From CAYVUV01 sp964455095 (lineage in GTDB: Bacteria; Desulfobacterota; Binatia; HRBIN30; CADEER01): DNA of 33,141 bases. Positions 17,801-25,510 of the stretch are shown piece after piece; positions within the stretch are counted from its first letter, which is position 1; each line of letters opens with the position of its first letter. The stretch is taken from the NCBI GenBank assembly GCA_964455095.1, contig CAYVUV010000325.1, forward strand, positions 1-33,141, read 5' to 3'. The translations under genes were made by a program, and so were the position numbers. The notes beneath the pieces are model-generated. The model was not told where the DNA came from, ran no database searches, and was given only the letters and a program-made list of their open reading frames with translations.

Positions 17801-18645
17801 ACCGCGCGCAGATCTACGACAATTTCCTCGGTACGGTCCTGACCGGCGCCGGCGGCAACATCGGCGATTGGTTCAACCTCATCAACCAGGGCATCATTCG
17901 CACCGGCGTCTCCGACTCCGACACCCACAAGCGGATCATCACGCAGGCCGGCACGCCGCGTAACATGGTGAACTCGCCGACCGACGCGCCCGGGGCGATT
18001 GCGGCGATCGCCGATACGATCTCGGCCAACGTCAACGCCGGGCGCACCTTTGGCACCAACGGGCCGATGGTGACGTTCACCGCGGCGGCCGCCTCCACCG
18101 GCGAAACCGGTGGGCTCGCGGCGCCGCTGCCGACCACGATCCACACGATCGACGGCGAGGCGGATATCACCGTTGCGGTGCAGAGCCCCGAATGGGCGCA
18201 GTTCGACCGTATCGAGTTCTACGTCAACACCACGACGACGCGCCGCACCCTGACCGGCAAACAGACCGGGTTCGGTCCGCCGATCAACGTCAATCGCTAC
18301 CGCGTCACGCCGGACTTCGTCCACAACGACGGGGCGGAGTTCACCGTCACCACCGTCCCGGTCGGCGGCGAGAACCGCCTCGAAGCGACCACCACACTCC
18401 ACCTGAGCGGCCTGACCGAGGACACCTGGGTAGTCGCTCTGGTGCGTGGGACCGACGGCATCTCGGAGCCGCTCTTCCCCGTGGTGCCCAACAGCCTCAC
18501 AACGGCCGGCAACGGCACGCTGCTCGATCTCACCGACGGCAACCTCGGCGAGAACGGCATCACCGCCATGGCCTTCACCAACCCGCTGTTCATTGACGTC
18601 GACGGCGATCCGTGGACGGCGCCCGGGCTCCAGATCACACCCTGA
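14803..18645 (+). CDS. exported protein with Cys-framework repeats, carboxypeptidase-regulatory-like domain and CehA/McbA-type PHP metallohydrolase domain
   Basis: A 1280-residue protein. Residues 1-24 are a signal peptide (LAAVLAIGLSATAASA, cut before ALTSD). Residues 31-270 hold two copies of a Lys/Cys-rich helical unit (see repeat entry). A long beta-rich region follows. Around 585-680 lies a carboxypeptidase-regulatory-like beta-sandwich (GVVSGTVTAGGSPAV, then TRTDDLGNYSLTLPPGNYNL). Residues about 805-1050 form a PHP domain with all expected metal ligands: H816-V-H818, T-D848-H849-D850, E874/E875, H883, and D1038-S-D1040-T-H1042. PHP domains of the CehA/McbA type are phosphoesterases or related hydrolases; the substrate here is unknown. 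A C-terminal beta region ends the protein. The ATG at 14803 follows a G-rich stretch; 14788 is an alternative. It heads a three-gene operon of exported proteins. Confidence 0.85.
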   Translation: MRASIRFALAAVLAIGLSATAASAALTSDQFRCQNTVAKQGRKLFKKTAGALSKCRDSVSKGTLPIGTDCTLEAEAAAKISDAETGFSEQLMDKCPDAIVASLDFGSSCMGVTTQADLITCATEAHGAAARSLIDLAYTDPARRCDEFSGANEGIVCDADLDCAPGSCIPISADQRKCQKLLGKTLIKQANKRQSIFQKCKKAVSKDDLPASTNCAVADDAKLDELFAKSVDKIRSACPSLVSTTLAFGGVCTGYNDTDAVAACALCTDDRQVDDLILTQYGGSPYGATASVEQITNAADCVGGPLSRCRVNDYLLANDKIRVVIQDIQRNIFNVGQFGGQIIDGDIVRAPLDPDRDNFEEWSISLNIESTAHYTSLAIINDGSNGGPAILRATGVDDLLDFVNGSSVIAGFGLVFPAGADDFNLPVTVMTDYILEPNKNYVRVETTVQNMSGSALNIFFGEYIGGSGQAELFQPGYGFGEPLVATKCPTTPQNLCNFVAYSGEDDGDGVSYGYVHHIPGSSTFTTSGVNIPQLKVEILLALIGAAPPPFNIAPFGSLTVAREFVVGNGSVSAVTDARNAIQCLPTGVVSGTVTAGGSPAVRADIAILGNPADGPGVTTLPRNVLTHTRTDDLGNYSLTLPPGNYNLVANLDGYPYEGGGSSPLQHPIAVAAFQTVTQNVALPATGALQVTVEDETGLPVPIAAKASVVGFDPSPDPGNPQSILGIINNNTGVFGDRGKDGVPFGLTQAIFIDPSGDSGLLPIEPGDYQVVVSHGPEYSVSKNNISVTAFPGPPVVVAAEVEHVIDSTGFISADFHVHSIDSPDSEVTKKERVVSMLAEGVDFFTPTDHDFRSDFQPTVAALGASSLISTATGEEITSFDYGHFNAWPMTIDTSKVNGGAVDFAGAAADGFDYPSLGSYNLTPAQIIALAHADPGTSNTVQINHVASHFGLDGGSGLAIDTGAALGPQSGVPGQARRLNPAVMNYFTDTFDAMEIWIGDDRAQIYDNFLGTVLTGAGGNIGDWFNLINQGIIRTGVSDSDTHKRIITQAGTPRNMVNSPTDAPGAIAAIADTISANVNAGRTFGTNGPMVTFTAAAASTGETGGLAAPLPTTIHTIDGEADITVAVQSPEWAQFDRIEFYVNTTTTRRTLTGKQTGFGPPINVNRYRVTPDFVHNDGAEFTVTTVPVGGENRLEATTTLHLSGLTEDTWVVALVRGTDGISEPLFPVVPNSLTTAGNGTLLDLTDGNLGENGITAMAFTNPLFIDVDGDPWTAPGLQITP
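14899..15594 (+). repeat. two tandem copies of a six-cysteine framework in the exported PHP protein
   Basis: Copy one has Cys at residues 33, 55, 70, 95, 109 and 121; copy two at 178, 200, 215, 238, 252 and 264. The spacings are 22-15-25-14-12 and 22-15-23-14-12. Shared text includes C-Q-x3-K near the first Cys, KC(R/K)xxVSK around the second, and a (K/A)CP at the fourth. A Cys-rich connector (C145, C157, C163, C168) separates them. The pattern suggests a duplicated disulfide-bonded helical module; I do not recognise it as a named domain. Confidence 0.8.
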
Positions 18646-18650
18646 TCCGA

Positions 18651-19970
18651 ATGCCAATCACCGACCGCTGCCCGGCGGCCGCGGCTCGGGTGCACCCGCA
18701 TCCGAGCCGCGCCGCCGCGCGGCTTGCCTGCGCCGTCGCGGCCATCGCCGTCTTCTGCGCCGGCACCGCCCGTCCCAGCGCCGCGCTCGAAGCGCCGCAC
18801 CTGCGCGCCCTGCTCGGCCAGGCGCGCCTCGCCATCCGCGCCGAGGTGACCGAAGTCGTTCCGTACGACCACGGCCGCATCGCCGTCGCCCACTTGCGCG
18901 TGGTCAAGACGTTGAAGGGGACGGCGGCGGAATCTGTCCTGGTAGTGGAATCCCGCGACTTGCCCACCCCGCCGATCTTCGTGTCCGGCCAACATGTGGT
19001 CGTCTTCCTCAAGATGGCTCCGCGCACCAGCCAATTGGCGAATGTAGTGCCCGAAGGGCAGTACTACGCGCTGGTCGATCCGCGCACGGCGTGTCTCGCA
19101 TCTGCGGCCGCCGCCGACGCGGACGAGGCGGCCGCGATCGTCGCCCAGCTGGCCGGCGCGAGCCGCAAGCCCGATCCCGATCCAGCCCGCCGCACGTCCT
19201 CGCGCCGACAGCTGATTTTCGATCTCGTCGCCGCCCGGCTGCCGCCGCTGGTCGAAGACGGCGCGAACAGTCTGCGGGAAATCGCCAACCTCGCCGCCAC
19301 GTTGACCGCCGACGAGCAAGGACGCCTGGAGGCCGCATTGGGGCGCGCCGACCTGCCGCTCCCCGTGCGCATCGCGCTCATTCAAGCTGTGGGAGCCGCC
19401 AAGCTGCAGCAGCTCGTGCCGACGCTGCGCGCGCTGCGCGACCCCGATCTGCTCGAAGCGAGCTGGGCCGCGCTGGCGCAGCTCGATGCCGCGCCGAAGC
19501 CGGAGGACCTGCGCGATCAACTCGGCAGCCCGGAGCCCAAGGTGCGCGCCGCCGCAGCCAAGCAGTTGCTGAACGAAGAGGGCGCCGCGGCCATTCCGTT
19601 CGTGCAGCGGATTGCCGTCAGCGATCCGGACAAGACCACGCAGCTGGCGGCGATCGAGGCGCTCGGCGACACCAAGTTGCCCGCGGCGCTGCCGGCGCTC
19701 GAGCAGGTCTTCTCCGTCTCCGCCCCTTCATGGGATGCCCGCCAGGCCGCGGCGCGCGCGATCAATACCATCGGCGGCCGCGAAGCCTCGGAGGCCTATG
19801 CCCGTCTGGCCTTCAGCGCCCCGCCCGAGGCGCAGATCTACGCGGTGACGCTGTTGAAGGTCACCGGCGTCGGCGACGACGACATCCTGATCAAACGCAT
19901 CCGCGAGACGCATCCCAACCCCGAAGTGCGCGAAGTCGCCGAGCACGGGCTGCCCTACCACAAGCACTGA
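18651..19970 (+). CDS. exported HEAT-repeat protein
   Basis: A 439-residue protein. The N-terminus is basic with a hydrophobic core (ACAVAAIAVFCAGTA), a likely signal peptide cut after PSAA. Residues about 45-120 form a small beta domain with the pattern VVKTLKGTAAESVLVVES, which resembles domains of other exported proteins that carry a 'KG..V.V' signature. From about 215 to the end come helical HEAT-like repeats, for example SPEPKVRAAAAKQLLNEEGA and DKTTQLAAIEALGDTKLPAAL, each with the typical Leu/Ala spacing. HEAT repeats bind other proteins, so a partner role for the upstream PHP protein is a reasonable guess. The ATG is 5 nt past the upstream stop. No enzyme motif is seen. Confidence 0.8.
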   Translation: MPITDRCPAAAARVHPHPSRAAARLACAVAAIAVFCAGTARPSAALEAPHLRALLGQARLAIRAEVTEVVPYDHGRIAVAHLRVVKTLKGTAAESVLVVESRDLPTPPIFVSGQHVVVFLKMAPRTSQLANVVPEGQYYALVDPRTACLASAAAADADEAAAIVAQLAGASRKPDPDPARRTSSRRQLIFDLVAARLPPLVEDGANSLREIANLAATLTADEQGRLEAALGRADLPLPVRIALIQAVGAAKLQQLVPTLRALRDPDLLEASWAALAQLDAAPKPEDLRDQLGSPEPKVRAAAAKQLLNEEGAAAIPFVQRIAVSDPDKTTQLAAIEALGDTKLPAALPALEQVFSVSAPSWDARQAAARAINTIGGREASEAYARLAFSAPPEAQIYAVTLLKVTGVGDDDILIKRIRETHPNPEVREVAEHGLPYHKH

Positions 19971-19971
19971 G

Positions 19972-20391
19972 ATGTCGATGCGCTCTGTTTCCACTCGCGT
20001 TGTCGTCGCCACCGCACTGGTCGGTTTGGCCGTCTGCTGGTCCACGGCGGCATCGGCGCATCCGGCGGATCGGGTCACCAAGCGCGAGCTCGTGCGGGTG
20101 CAGGGCTACAAGACGCCGCCGGCCGGTGCGAAGATCGTTCGCGAGCTTGTGCTCGCGGTGTTCGGCACCGATGTGCGTCTACACGCCACGGACTGGCAAC
20201 GCTACAGCCTCGATTCCACGGCGACGGAAACCCCACCCGAGCTGCCGCGACTGATGCTGCAAGGCGAACGCGACGTGCTCGATGCCTTCGCCAGTGCGCG
20301 CCCCGACCAGCGCATTACGATCCTGGCCGAACATCGCCCCGGCTCGGACGATCTCTTCATCCTCGCGCTCGACCTCTGCCCGCCGCGCTGA
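19972..20391 (+). CDS. small exported protein of unknown function
   Basis: A 139-residue protein that I do not recognise. Residues 1-29 are a clear signal peptide (VVVATALVGLAVCWSTAASA, cut before HPADR). The mature part is about 110 residues, mixed alpha/beta in appearance, with a segment DVRLHATDWQRYSL and a hydrophobic strand near the end (LFILALDLC). One Cys remains in the mature part, near the C-terminus. The ATG lies 1 nt after the HEAT protein stop, so the two are tightly coupled. All three genes of this operon encode signal peptides, so the operon acts outside the cytoplasm. Its stop is 20 nt from the stop of the convergent membrane protein gene. Confidence 0.72.
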   Translation: MSMRSVSTRVVVATALVGLAVCWSTAASAHPADRVTKRELVRVQGYKTPPAGAKIVRELVLAVFGTDVRLHATDWQRYSLDSTATETPPELPRLMLQGERDVLDAFASARPDQRITILAEHRPGSDDLFILALDLCPPR

Positions 20392-20411
20392 GCGCCGGCG
20401 GGAGAAGACGT

Positions 20412-22793
20412 TCACGGCGGCGCGGCAGCCGCCCTGCCGGGAAGCTCGTGTTGCGCTTCGAGAAACTGGAACAGCATCTGCGCCAGCTTCTCCTGCCCCG
20501 GCTTGTTGAAGTGGCTGCTGTCGTCGGCGAGCAAATCGCGGCGGGCGAAAGCGCTCGGCGCGGCGACTGTCGTGACGTAGGGGACGTGCAGTTCCCTGGC
20601 GACGATCTGGTTGACCTGATTGTGCTCCGCTACGGCCTCGCCGAACACCTCGTCGGAAGCCTCGTCGGGGCGCGGCAGGAAGACTGGCGGGACAATGATG
20701 ACGCGGCGGTTCTGTGCGAGCAGCAGGCGCACGAGGTCTTCGAGGTGGGTGCGATAGATCTGTGAGCCATTGCGCCGCAACGCCGCCCGCCACTGCGCCT
20801 CCGGCGGATACGGCTGCTGCACCAGCATGGCGCGCGGCTGGGTGTCGTCCTCGGGCCGCCACGGCAGTCGGCTATTCGAATAGTCGAGCTCGATGTGGCC
20901 GATCAGGCGTGGGTACACATCATCGATGCCGACGTACAGGATCACGAGGTCCGGATCGAGGTCCTGCAGCAGCAGGATGTAGTGCAGGAAGTTCTCGAGC
21001 ACGTTGTAGCCGGGAACGCCACCGTTGATCACGTCGTAACCGGGTCCGTAGCGATCGCGAAGCGTGCGCTCGAGTCGGTAGACCCAGGTGTCCTCCTCGC
21101 GCGCCGTGCGCTCGCCGAAGGTCGTGCGGCCGCCGAGCACCAGCGCGCGCCACGTCGCCTTGGGGCGGATCGGCTCCTTGCGGCGGATGCGGTAGGGGGC
21201 ATTGAACTGGTGCTGTTGCATGTAGACGGCGTCGGGGTCGAGCGCGAAGTTGAGATAGTGGTGCGGGCGGAAAATGTTGGAGCTGGTGGGCTCGCCACCC
21301 ACCTCGCGCATGCGTGCGCCGGGCGGCATGTCGTCGGGGGCAATCAAGAGGCGCCCGATCGGGTCGCCGCGCCGGGCGAATTCCCGTCCCTCCTCGTCAC
21401 TCTCGACGAAGAAGATTGGCGTGTCGTACGCCGTCGACCTGCCGAAGAAGATGGTGAATGCCGCGGCCAAGCCGGGAAACGTCATGCGTGGCAGCGCCAG
21501 CTGCGCGAACACGCGGTTGCGAAAGTAGATCGCCGTGCCCGGCGGCGCGGCCGCCGCGGCGTTGTTGATCGCGTCGATGAACTCGGCGGTCTGCAGGCGA
21601 CCCTCCCGGCCGCGTTCGAGCGGCGGCGGGTGGACGACCGCCCCACTCGCCCAAACCGCCGACCAGAGGGCCAGCGCGACCAGCGCGACACGCTCCGGAA
21701 CGATGCCCAGCGTCGCCCACTGCCGCAGGCTGACGCAGAGCACGATGGTGACGCCGATGAGCGGCACGTAGTGATAACGCGCGTTGATGGCCATGCCGGC
21801 GATCGGCAGCGGTCCGATCAGCCCGCTGCGCCCGAGCAGCACGAGCGCGTAGGTGGCTGCCATGACCAGGGCGCCGGCCGCAAGGTGGCGCCAGGCGCGC
21901 TCGGGACCACCGCGCGGGGCGCACAACGCCAGGGCCGCCAGCGCAATCAACAGCACCCCGGCGCCGAACCAGCCGACATCGGTTATCGACCACCACGGGC
22001 CGAGCAGCAGCTGCCCGGCACCATGGGCCGGCACCTTGAAAACAGCGAGCGCGCTGTTGGCAACCGCCGCGCCGGTCAGCCGCTCGCCGAGCGGCAGCGA
22101 CGGCGCCTTCCACAACCAGTGCTGCATCAAGAGTACCGCGGTATAGAGTCCCGGCACGACCAGCCACAGTGAAGCGAACGGCGGTCGCCACCACGGACGC
22201 CATCCGGGCACCAGCAGTATCGCCAACCACGGCAGCACCAGGGCCATGCCCAGACCGACGCCGAAGCACGTGCAGCCGACCACGGCGATGGCGTAGATCG
22301 CACGCCGCGTGCGCGCGGACGGCGGCTGGCCGGCCGCGCCCGCGGCGGCGAGCTGCAGCAGGATGAGCAGCGTCGTCGTGCCGGCGAGGGCGTGGCCGTA
22401 GACGGCAAACCAGGTCAGCACGCCTTCGTGCAGCGGGCAGGCACCCCAAAGCGCCGCGCCGAAGCAGGCCAACCCGGGGCTGGCGCGGAGCCGGCGCAGC
22501 AGCACGTACAGCAGGCCGACATTGAGCAGGTGCAGGCCGAGCAGCAGAGCGAAGTAGGGCGGCGCCCAGAGGCCGAAGAGCTTGTGCCAGCAGAAGAACA
22601 GCAGGTTGCGAAAAAGGTAGATGTGCCCACCCTGCGGGAAGATCAGGTTGGTGAGCAGGTCGAAGTTCGTCAGTTGGTAGAAGTGCAGGAAATCGTCGCC
22701 CCAGAAATCCGCCTTGAGGATCGGCAGGTAGGCCAACGCGGCCACGCCGATTGCCACGGCGGGCGGCAGGGCGCGGCGAAGGTTTGCGAACAT
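20412..22793 (-). CDS. membrane GT-C-like protein fused to a degenerate SGNH-hydrolase domain
   Basis: A 793-residue two-part protein. Residues about 1-420 contain around ten hydrophobic helices. The first loop carries DFWGDDFLHFY (D33, D34), like the acidic pair of GT-C glycosyltransferases that use lipid-linked sugars. Residues about 545-785 read as an SGNH hydrolase: LVLGGRTTFGERT (block I), INGGVPGYNVLE (block II), YVGIDDVYPR (block III) and DDSSHFNKPGQEKL (block V, D758 and H761). The block I nucleophile Ser is Arg (R556) and the block III Asn is Asp (D624), so this domain may bind but not hydrolyse. A role in surface polysaccharide synthesis or acyl modification is inferred. The ATG at 22793 is chosen because the TTG at 22847 belongs to the promoter. 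Confidence 0.78.
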   Translation of the reverse strand: MFANLRRALPPAVAIGVAALAYLPILKADFWGDDFLHFYQLTNFDLLTNLIFPQGGHIYLFRNLLFFCWHKLFGLWAPPYFALLLGLHLLNVGLLYVLLRRLRASPGLACFGAALWGACPLHEGVLTWFAVYGHALAGTTTLLILLQLAAAGAAGQPPSARTRRAIYAIAVVGCTCFGVGLGMALVLPWLAILLVPGWRPWWRPPFASLWLVVPGLYTAVLLMQHWLWKAPSLPLGERLTGAAVANSALAVFKVPAHGAGQLLLGPWWSITDVGWFGAGVLLIALAALALCAPRGGPERAWRHLAAGALVMAATYALVLLGRSGLIGPLPIAGMAINARYHYVPLIGVTIVLCVSLRQWATLGIVPERVALVALALWSAVWASGAVVHPPPLERGREGRLQTAEFIDAINNAAAAAPPGTAIYFRNRVFAQLALPRMTFPGLAAAFTIFFGRSTAYDTPIFFVESDEEGREFARRGDPIGRLLIAPDDMPPGARMREVGGEPTSSNIFRPHHYLNFALDPDAVYMQQHQFNAPYRIRRKEPIRPKATWRALVLGGRTTFGERTAREEDTWVYRLERTLRDRYGPGYDVINGGVPGYNVLENFLHYILLLQDLDPDLVILYVGIDDVYPRLIGHIELDYSNSRLPWRPEDDTQPRAMLVQQPYPPEAQWRAALRRNGSQIYRTHLEDLVRLLLAQNRRVIIVPPVFLPRPDEASDEVFGEAVAEHNQVNQIVARELHVPYVTTVAAPSAFARRDLLADDSSHFNKPGQEKLAQMLFQFLEAQHELPGRAAAAPP

Positions 22794-22817
22794 GACGGGC
22801 GCTCGTGGCGGGTAGCC

Positions 22818-22847
22818 CGTATAGTCCGCGAAATCGACGTACGTCAA
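22818..22847 (-). promoter_or_regulatory. sigma70-type promoter of the GT-C/SGNH gene
   Basis: On the minus strand TTGACG (complement of 22842-22847) and TATACG (complement of 22818-22823) are separated by 18 nt. The start point would be near 22811, about 18 nt ahead of the ATG at 22793. This also argues against translation from 22847. Confidence 0.55.
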
Positions 22848-23044
22848 AGCATCGGACGACGTGAGACGTCCTGAGTCCCGCTCGCGAGATGATGTCGACC
22901 TGAAGACCGGTCACAGAGCGGTTTGCGGCGGGCACTTTCACCCGCTCGACCTCCTCTGGAACCTCTCGAAGAAGACAAGGGCGGAGAGGGGCGTCGCAGG
23001 TTACCCGATTGACATCTGCTTCCGTAAGTGTGGGGATGGATCAC

Positions 23045-23076
23045 AACCTTTGACTCGTTTCGGTCGAGCGAAGGTT
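23045..23076 (+). repeat. imperfect hairpin 1 upstream of the PAS kinase
   Basis: AACCTT and AAGGTT form the outer 6-bp stem; CTCG and CGAG form an inner 4-bp stem with a TTTCGGT loop. A small internal bulge (TGA against CG) separates the stems. Two further T follow the outer arm. It precedes hairpin 2 by 2 nt. Confidence 0.5.
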
Positions 23077-23078
23077 TT

Positions 23079-23110
23079 GAGACACCGGAGGACATTCCCC
23101 TCGGTGTCTC
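23079..23110 (+). repeat. perfect 9-bp inverted repeat upstream of the PAS kinase
   Basis: GAGACACCG and CGGTGTCTC are exact complements separated by 14 nt. The site ends 52 nt ahead of the kinase start. It could be a regulator-binding palindrome or an RNA stem in the leader; there is no U-tract after it. Confidence 0.55.
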
Positions 23111-23162
23111 ACGGGAATCGATAGACGCTCGGCAGTGAGGGTTCCGAAGGGAGGGCCCGCAC

Positions 23163-24680
23163 TTGAACGCGCGGCAGAATCTCGAAGCAGCAGTCGCAGA
23201 GGCACAACGCTCCGAAGCGAAGTTCCGCAGCCTCGTCGAATCCGCACCGGACGCCATCGTCGTCGTCGACCAACAGGCGCGGATCGTCCTCATCAACGCA
23301 CAAACCGAGCGCCTGTTCGGTTACACCCGCACTGAGCTGTTGGGGCAACCGATCGAGGCGCTGGTGCCGGAGCGCCTCCGCGAACGGCATCTGGTGCACC
23401 GTTCCGGGTATCTCGACGACCCGCGGGTTCGCGCCATGGGCGCGGGGTTCGATCTCTATGCGCTGCGCAAGGACGGCACCGAGTTTCCCGTCGAAATCAG
23501 TCTGAGTCCAATCGAGACCGCGGAGGGGGTCCTCGTCGCTAGCTCGATTCGCGACATTACGGCGCGCAAGCGTGCCGAGGAGCAGTTCCGCGGCTTGCTG
23601 GAGTCCGCTCCAGACGCGATGGTCATCGTCAATCGCGATGGACAGATCGTCCTGATCAATTCCCAGACTGAACGGCTGTTCGGCTATGAGCGGGCGGAGT
23701 TGCTCGGCAACCCGGTCGAGTTGCTGGTGCCGGAACGATTTCGCAATCGCCATCCGGAGGTCCGCACTCGCTACTTCTCCGAGCCGCGCGTGCGGCCGAT
23801 GGGCGCGGGAATCAATCTCTACGGCCTGCGCAAGGACGGCACCGAGTTCCCGGTGGAGATCAGCCTGAGCCCGCTGACGACCGAGGACGGGGTGCTGGTC
23901 AGCAGCTCGATCCGCGACATCACCGATCGCAAAGCCGTCGAGCAGGCGCTGCACGACAAGAACGTCGAGTTGGAAGACGCCAGCCTGGCGAAGGACCGGT
24001 TCCTGGCCAGCATGAGCCACGAGCTGCGCACACCGCTCAACGCCATCATCGGCTTTACCGGGACGCTGCTGATGCGACTGCCAGGCCCCTTGACGTCTGA
24101 TCAAGATCGGCAGCTACAGACAATTCAAACCAGTGCCAAACACCTGCTGTCGCTGATCAACGATCTGCTCGACCTGGCCAAGATCGAGTCGGGCAAAGTG
24201 GACATCACCTTCGAGCCCGTGAGCTGTCAGGAGGTTCTCGAGGAAGTGGCGGCGACGCTGCGACCGCTCGCGTTGAGCAAGGGGCTCGCGTTTGAGACCG
24301 GAGCGCCGGAGCGCGACGCCATGTTGCAGACCGACCGGCGCTCCCTCAGCCAGATCGTGCTCAACCTCGGCAGCAACGCCATCAAGTTCACGGCACGGGG
24401 CACCGTGCGCATCGATCTCGAGCAAACGGTTGAGGCGGGGGTCACGCGAACCGTGTTTCGCGTCACGGACACCGGCGGAGGCATCAGCCTGGAAGACCAG
24501 AGCAAGCTGTTTCAGGCATTTCAACAGGTGGGCGCCGTGCGGCGTCGCGACGGGACGGGGCTCGGCCTTCACCTCAGTCGCAAGCTCGCCGAGCTCCTGG
24601 GGGGCTCCATCGTCCTGGAGAGCGAACCGGGCCGCGGCAGCCAGTTCGCCCTTCTGATCGAACAAAATCAGAGGGATTGA
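23163..24680 (+). CDS. cytoplasmic PAS-PAS sensor histidine kinase
   Basis: A 505-residue histidine kinase with no membrane segment or signal peptide, so it senses a cytoplasmic or diffusible cue. Two PAS domains (about 22-139 and 143-260) are close copies of each other. HisKA follows with the phospho-acceptor H286 in SMSHELRTPLNAIIGF. The ATPase domain has the N box (NLGSNAIKFT, 401-410), G1 (DTGGGIS, 436-442) and GTGLGLHLS (464-472). No PAS cysteine or histidine stands out as a heme or flavin ligand. The TTG start at 23163 is supported by a GAAGGGAGGG ribosome binding site about 8 nt upstream. Its stop overlaps the next gene start (TGATG). It opens a three-gene phosphorelay operon. Confidence 0.92.
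   Translation: MNARQNLEAAVAEAQRSEAKFRSLVESAPDAIVVVDQQARIVLINAQTERLFGYTRTELLGQPIEALVPERLRERHLVHRSGYLDDPRVRAMGAGFDLYALRKDGTEFPVEISLSPIETAEGVLVASSIRDITARKRAEEQFRGLLESAPDAMVIVNRDGQIVLINSQTERLFGYERAELLGNPVELLVPERFRNRHPEVRTRYFSEPRVRPMGAGINLYGLRKDGTEFPVEISLSPLTTEDGVLVSSSIRDITDRKAVEQALHDKNVELEDASLAKDRFLASMSHELRTPLNAIIGFTGTLLMRLPGPLTSDQDRQLQTIQTSAKHLLSLINDLLDLAKIESGKVDITFEPVSCQEVLEEVAATLRPLALSKGLAFETGAPERDAMLQTDRRSLSQIVLNLGSNAIKFTARGTVRIDLEQTVEAGVTRTVFRVTDTGGGISLEDQSKLFQAFQQVGAVRRRDGTGLGLHLSRKLAELLGGSIVLESEPGRGSQFALLIEQNQRD
23223..23945 (+). repeat. duplicated PAS coding segment
   Basis: The two PAS coding units are offset by 363 nt (121 codons). They share an exact 23-nt stretch (23463-23485 and 23826-23848, encoding LRKDGTE) and long similar flanks, and at protein level share ESAPDA, TERLFGY, VPER, LRKDGTEFPVEISLSP and SSIRDIT. 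This indicates an internal tandem duplication. Confidence 0.85.
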
Positions 24681-25510
24681 TGTCGGCCATGGTGGCGCGC
24701 ATTCTGGTTATCGAAGACAACCCGGCAAACCTCGAGCTGATGACCTATTTGCTCAAAGCATTTGGCTATCAGACGCGCGAGGCCTGCGACGGCGAGGAAG
24801 GCCTGGCGCGCCTGGGTGAAGAGGTGCCAGACCTCATCGTCTGCGACATCCAGCTACCCGGTATCGACGGCTACGAGCTTGCCCGCCAGCTCAAAGGCGA
24901 TCCGGTACTGCGATCGATTCCGTTGGTCGCGGTCTCGGCGCTGGCCATGGTGGGCGACCGCGACAAGATTCTCGCCGCGGGGTTCGACGGCTACATCGCC
25001 AAGCCGATCACCCCTCAGACGTTTGTTGCGCAGGTGGCTGTGTTTCTACCACCCGAGCAGCGCAGCGAATGGCGCGCGCCGGAACCGGAGGCATCGACCG
25101 CGGCGCACGATACGCTGCGCGCGCCAGCTACGGGCGTGACGATCCTGGTGGTGGACGATCTTCCATCGAACATCGACTTCGTCCGAACGGTCCTTGAACA
25201 CGCGGGGTACAACGTCATCTCCGCACCGAACGTCCACGAAGGATTGCAACTGGCAGCCGATGCCATGCCCGATTTGATCCTGTCCGATGTGCACATGCCT
25301 GAGAAGAACGGGTACGAGCTCGTCCGCGCCGTGAAGGCCAGTCCCGAGCTTCAGCCGATCCCCTTCGTGTTCCTGGCCTCCACTCCCACCTCGCCCCGCG
25401 AGCGGCAACAAGCCATCTCGCTCGGTGCCGCCAGGTTCATCCTCCGCCCCATTGAGCCGCAGGCGCTGCTCGACCAGATCGCGCAGTGCTTGCGCGACAG
25501 GAAGGCGTGA
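24680..25510 (+). CDS. stand-alone double receiver-domain response regulator
   Basis: A 276-residue protein made of two CheY-like receiver domains and nothing else. REC1 (about 7-122) has E12/D13, phospho-acceptor D56, S86 and K108, all intact. REC2 (about 153-270) has D159/D160, phospho-acceptor D203 and S234, but the invariant Lys is Arg (R256 in FILRPIEP). No DNA-binding, enzymatic or other output domain is present, so it probably acts as a phosphate shuttle or sink between the flanking kinases, or regulates a partner by binding. The ATG at 24680 shares a base with the upstream stop (TGATG), and the following kinase starts inside this gene's end (GTGA), so all three are translationally coupled. 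Confidence 0.9.
   Translation: MSAMVARILVIEDNPANLELMTYLLKAFGYQTREACDGEEGLARLGEEVPDLIVCDIQLPGIDGYELARQLKGDPVLRSIPLVAVSALAMVGDRDKILAAGFDGYIAKPITPQTFVAQVAVFLPPEQRSEWRAPEPEASTAAHDTLRAPATGVTILVVDDLPSNIDFVRTVLEHAGYNVISAPNVHEGLQLAADAMPDLILSDVHMPEKNGYELVRAVKASPELQPIPFVFLASTPTSPRERQQAISLGAARFILRPIEPQALLDQIAQCLRDRKA

Larger units (their letters stand above)
22848..23162. other. 315-bp divergent intergenic region ahead of the signalling operon
   Basis: No credible gene is seen here. It is less GC-rich than its neighbours. It contains a TTGACA hexamer on the plus strand at 23009-23014 without a good -10 partner, two hairpins in a row (23045-23110), and a GAAGGGAGGG ribosome binding site just before the kinase TTG start. 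A short open frame on the plus strand (22861-23124) has no ribosome binding site and no recognisable protein character. Confidence 0.6.
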
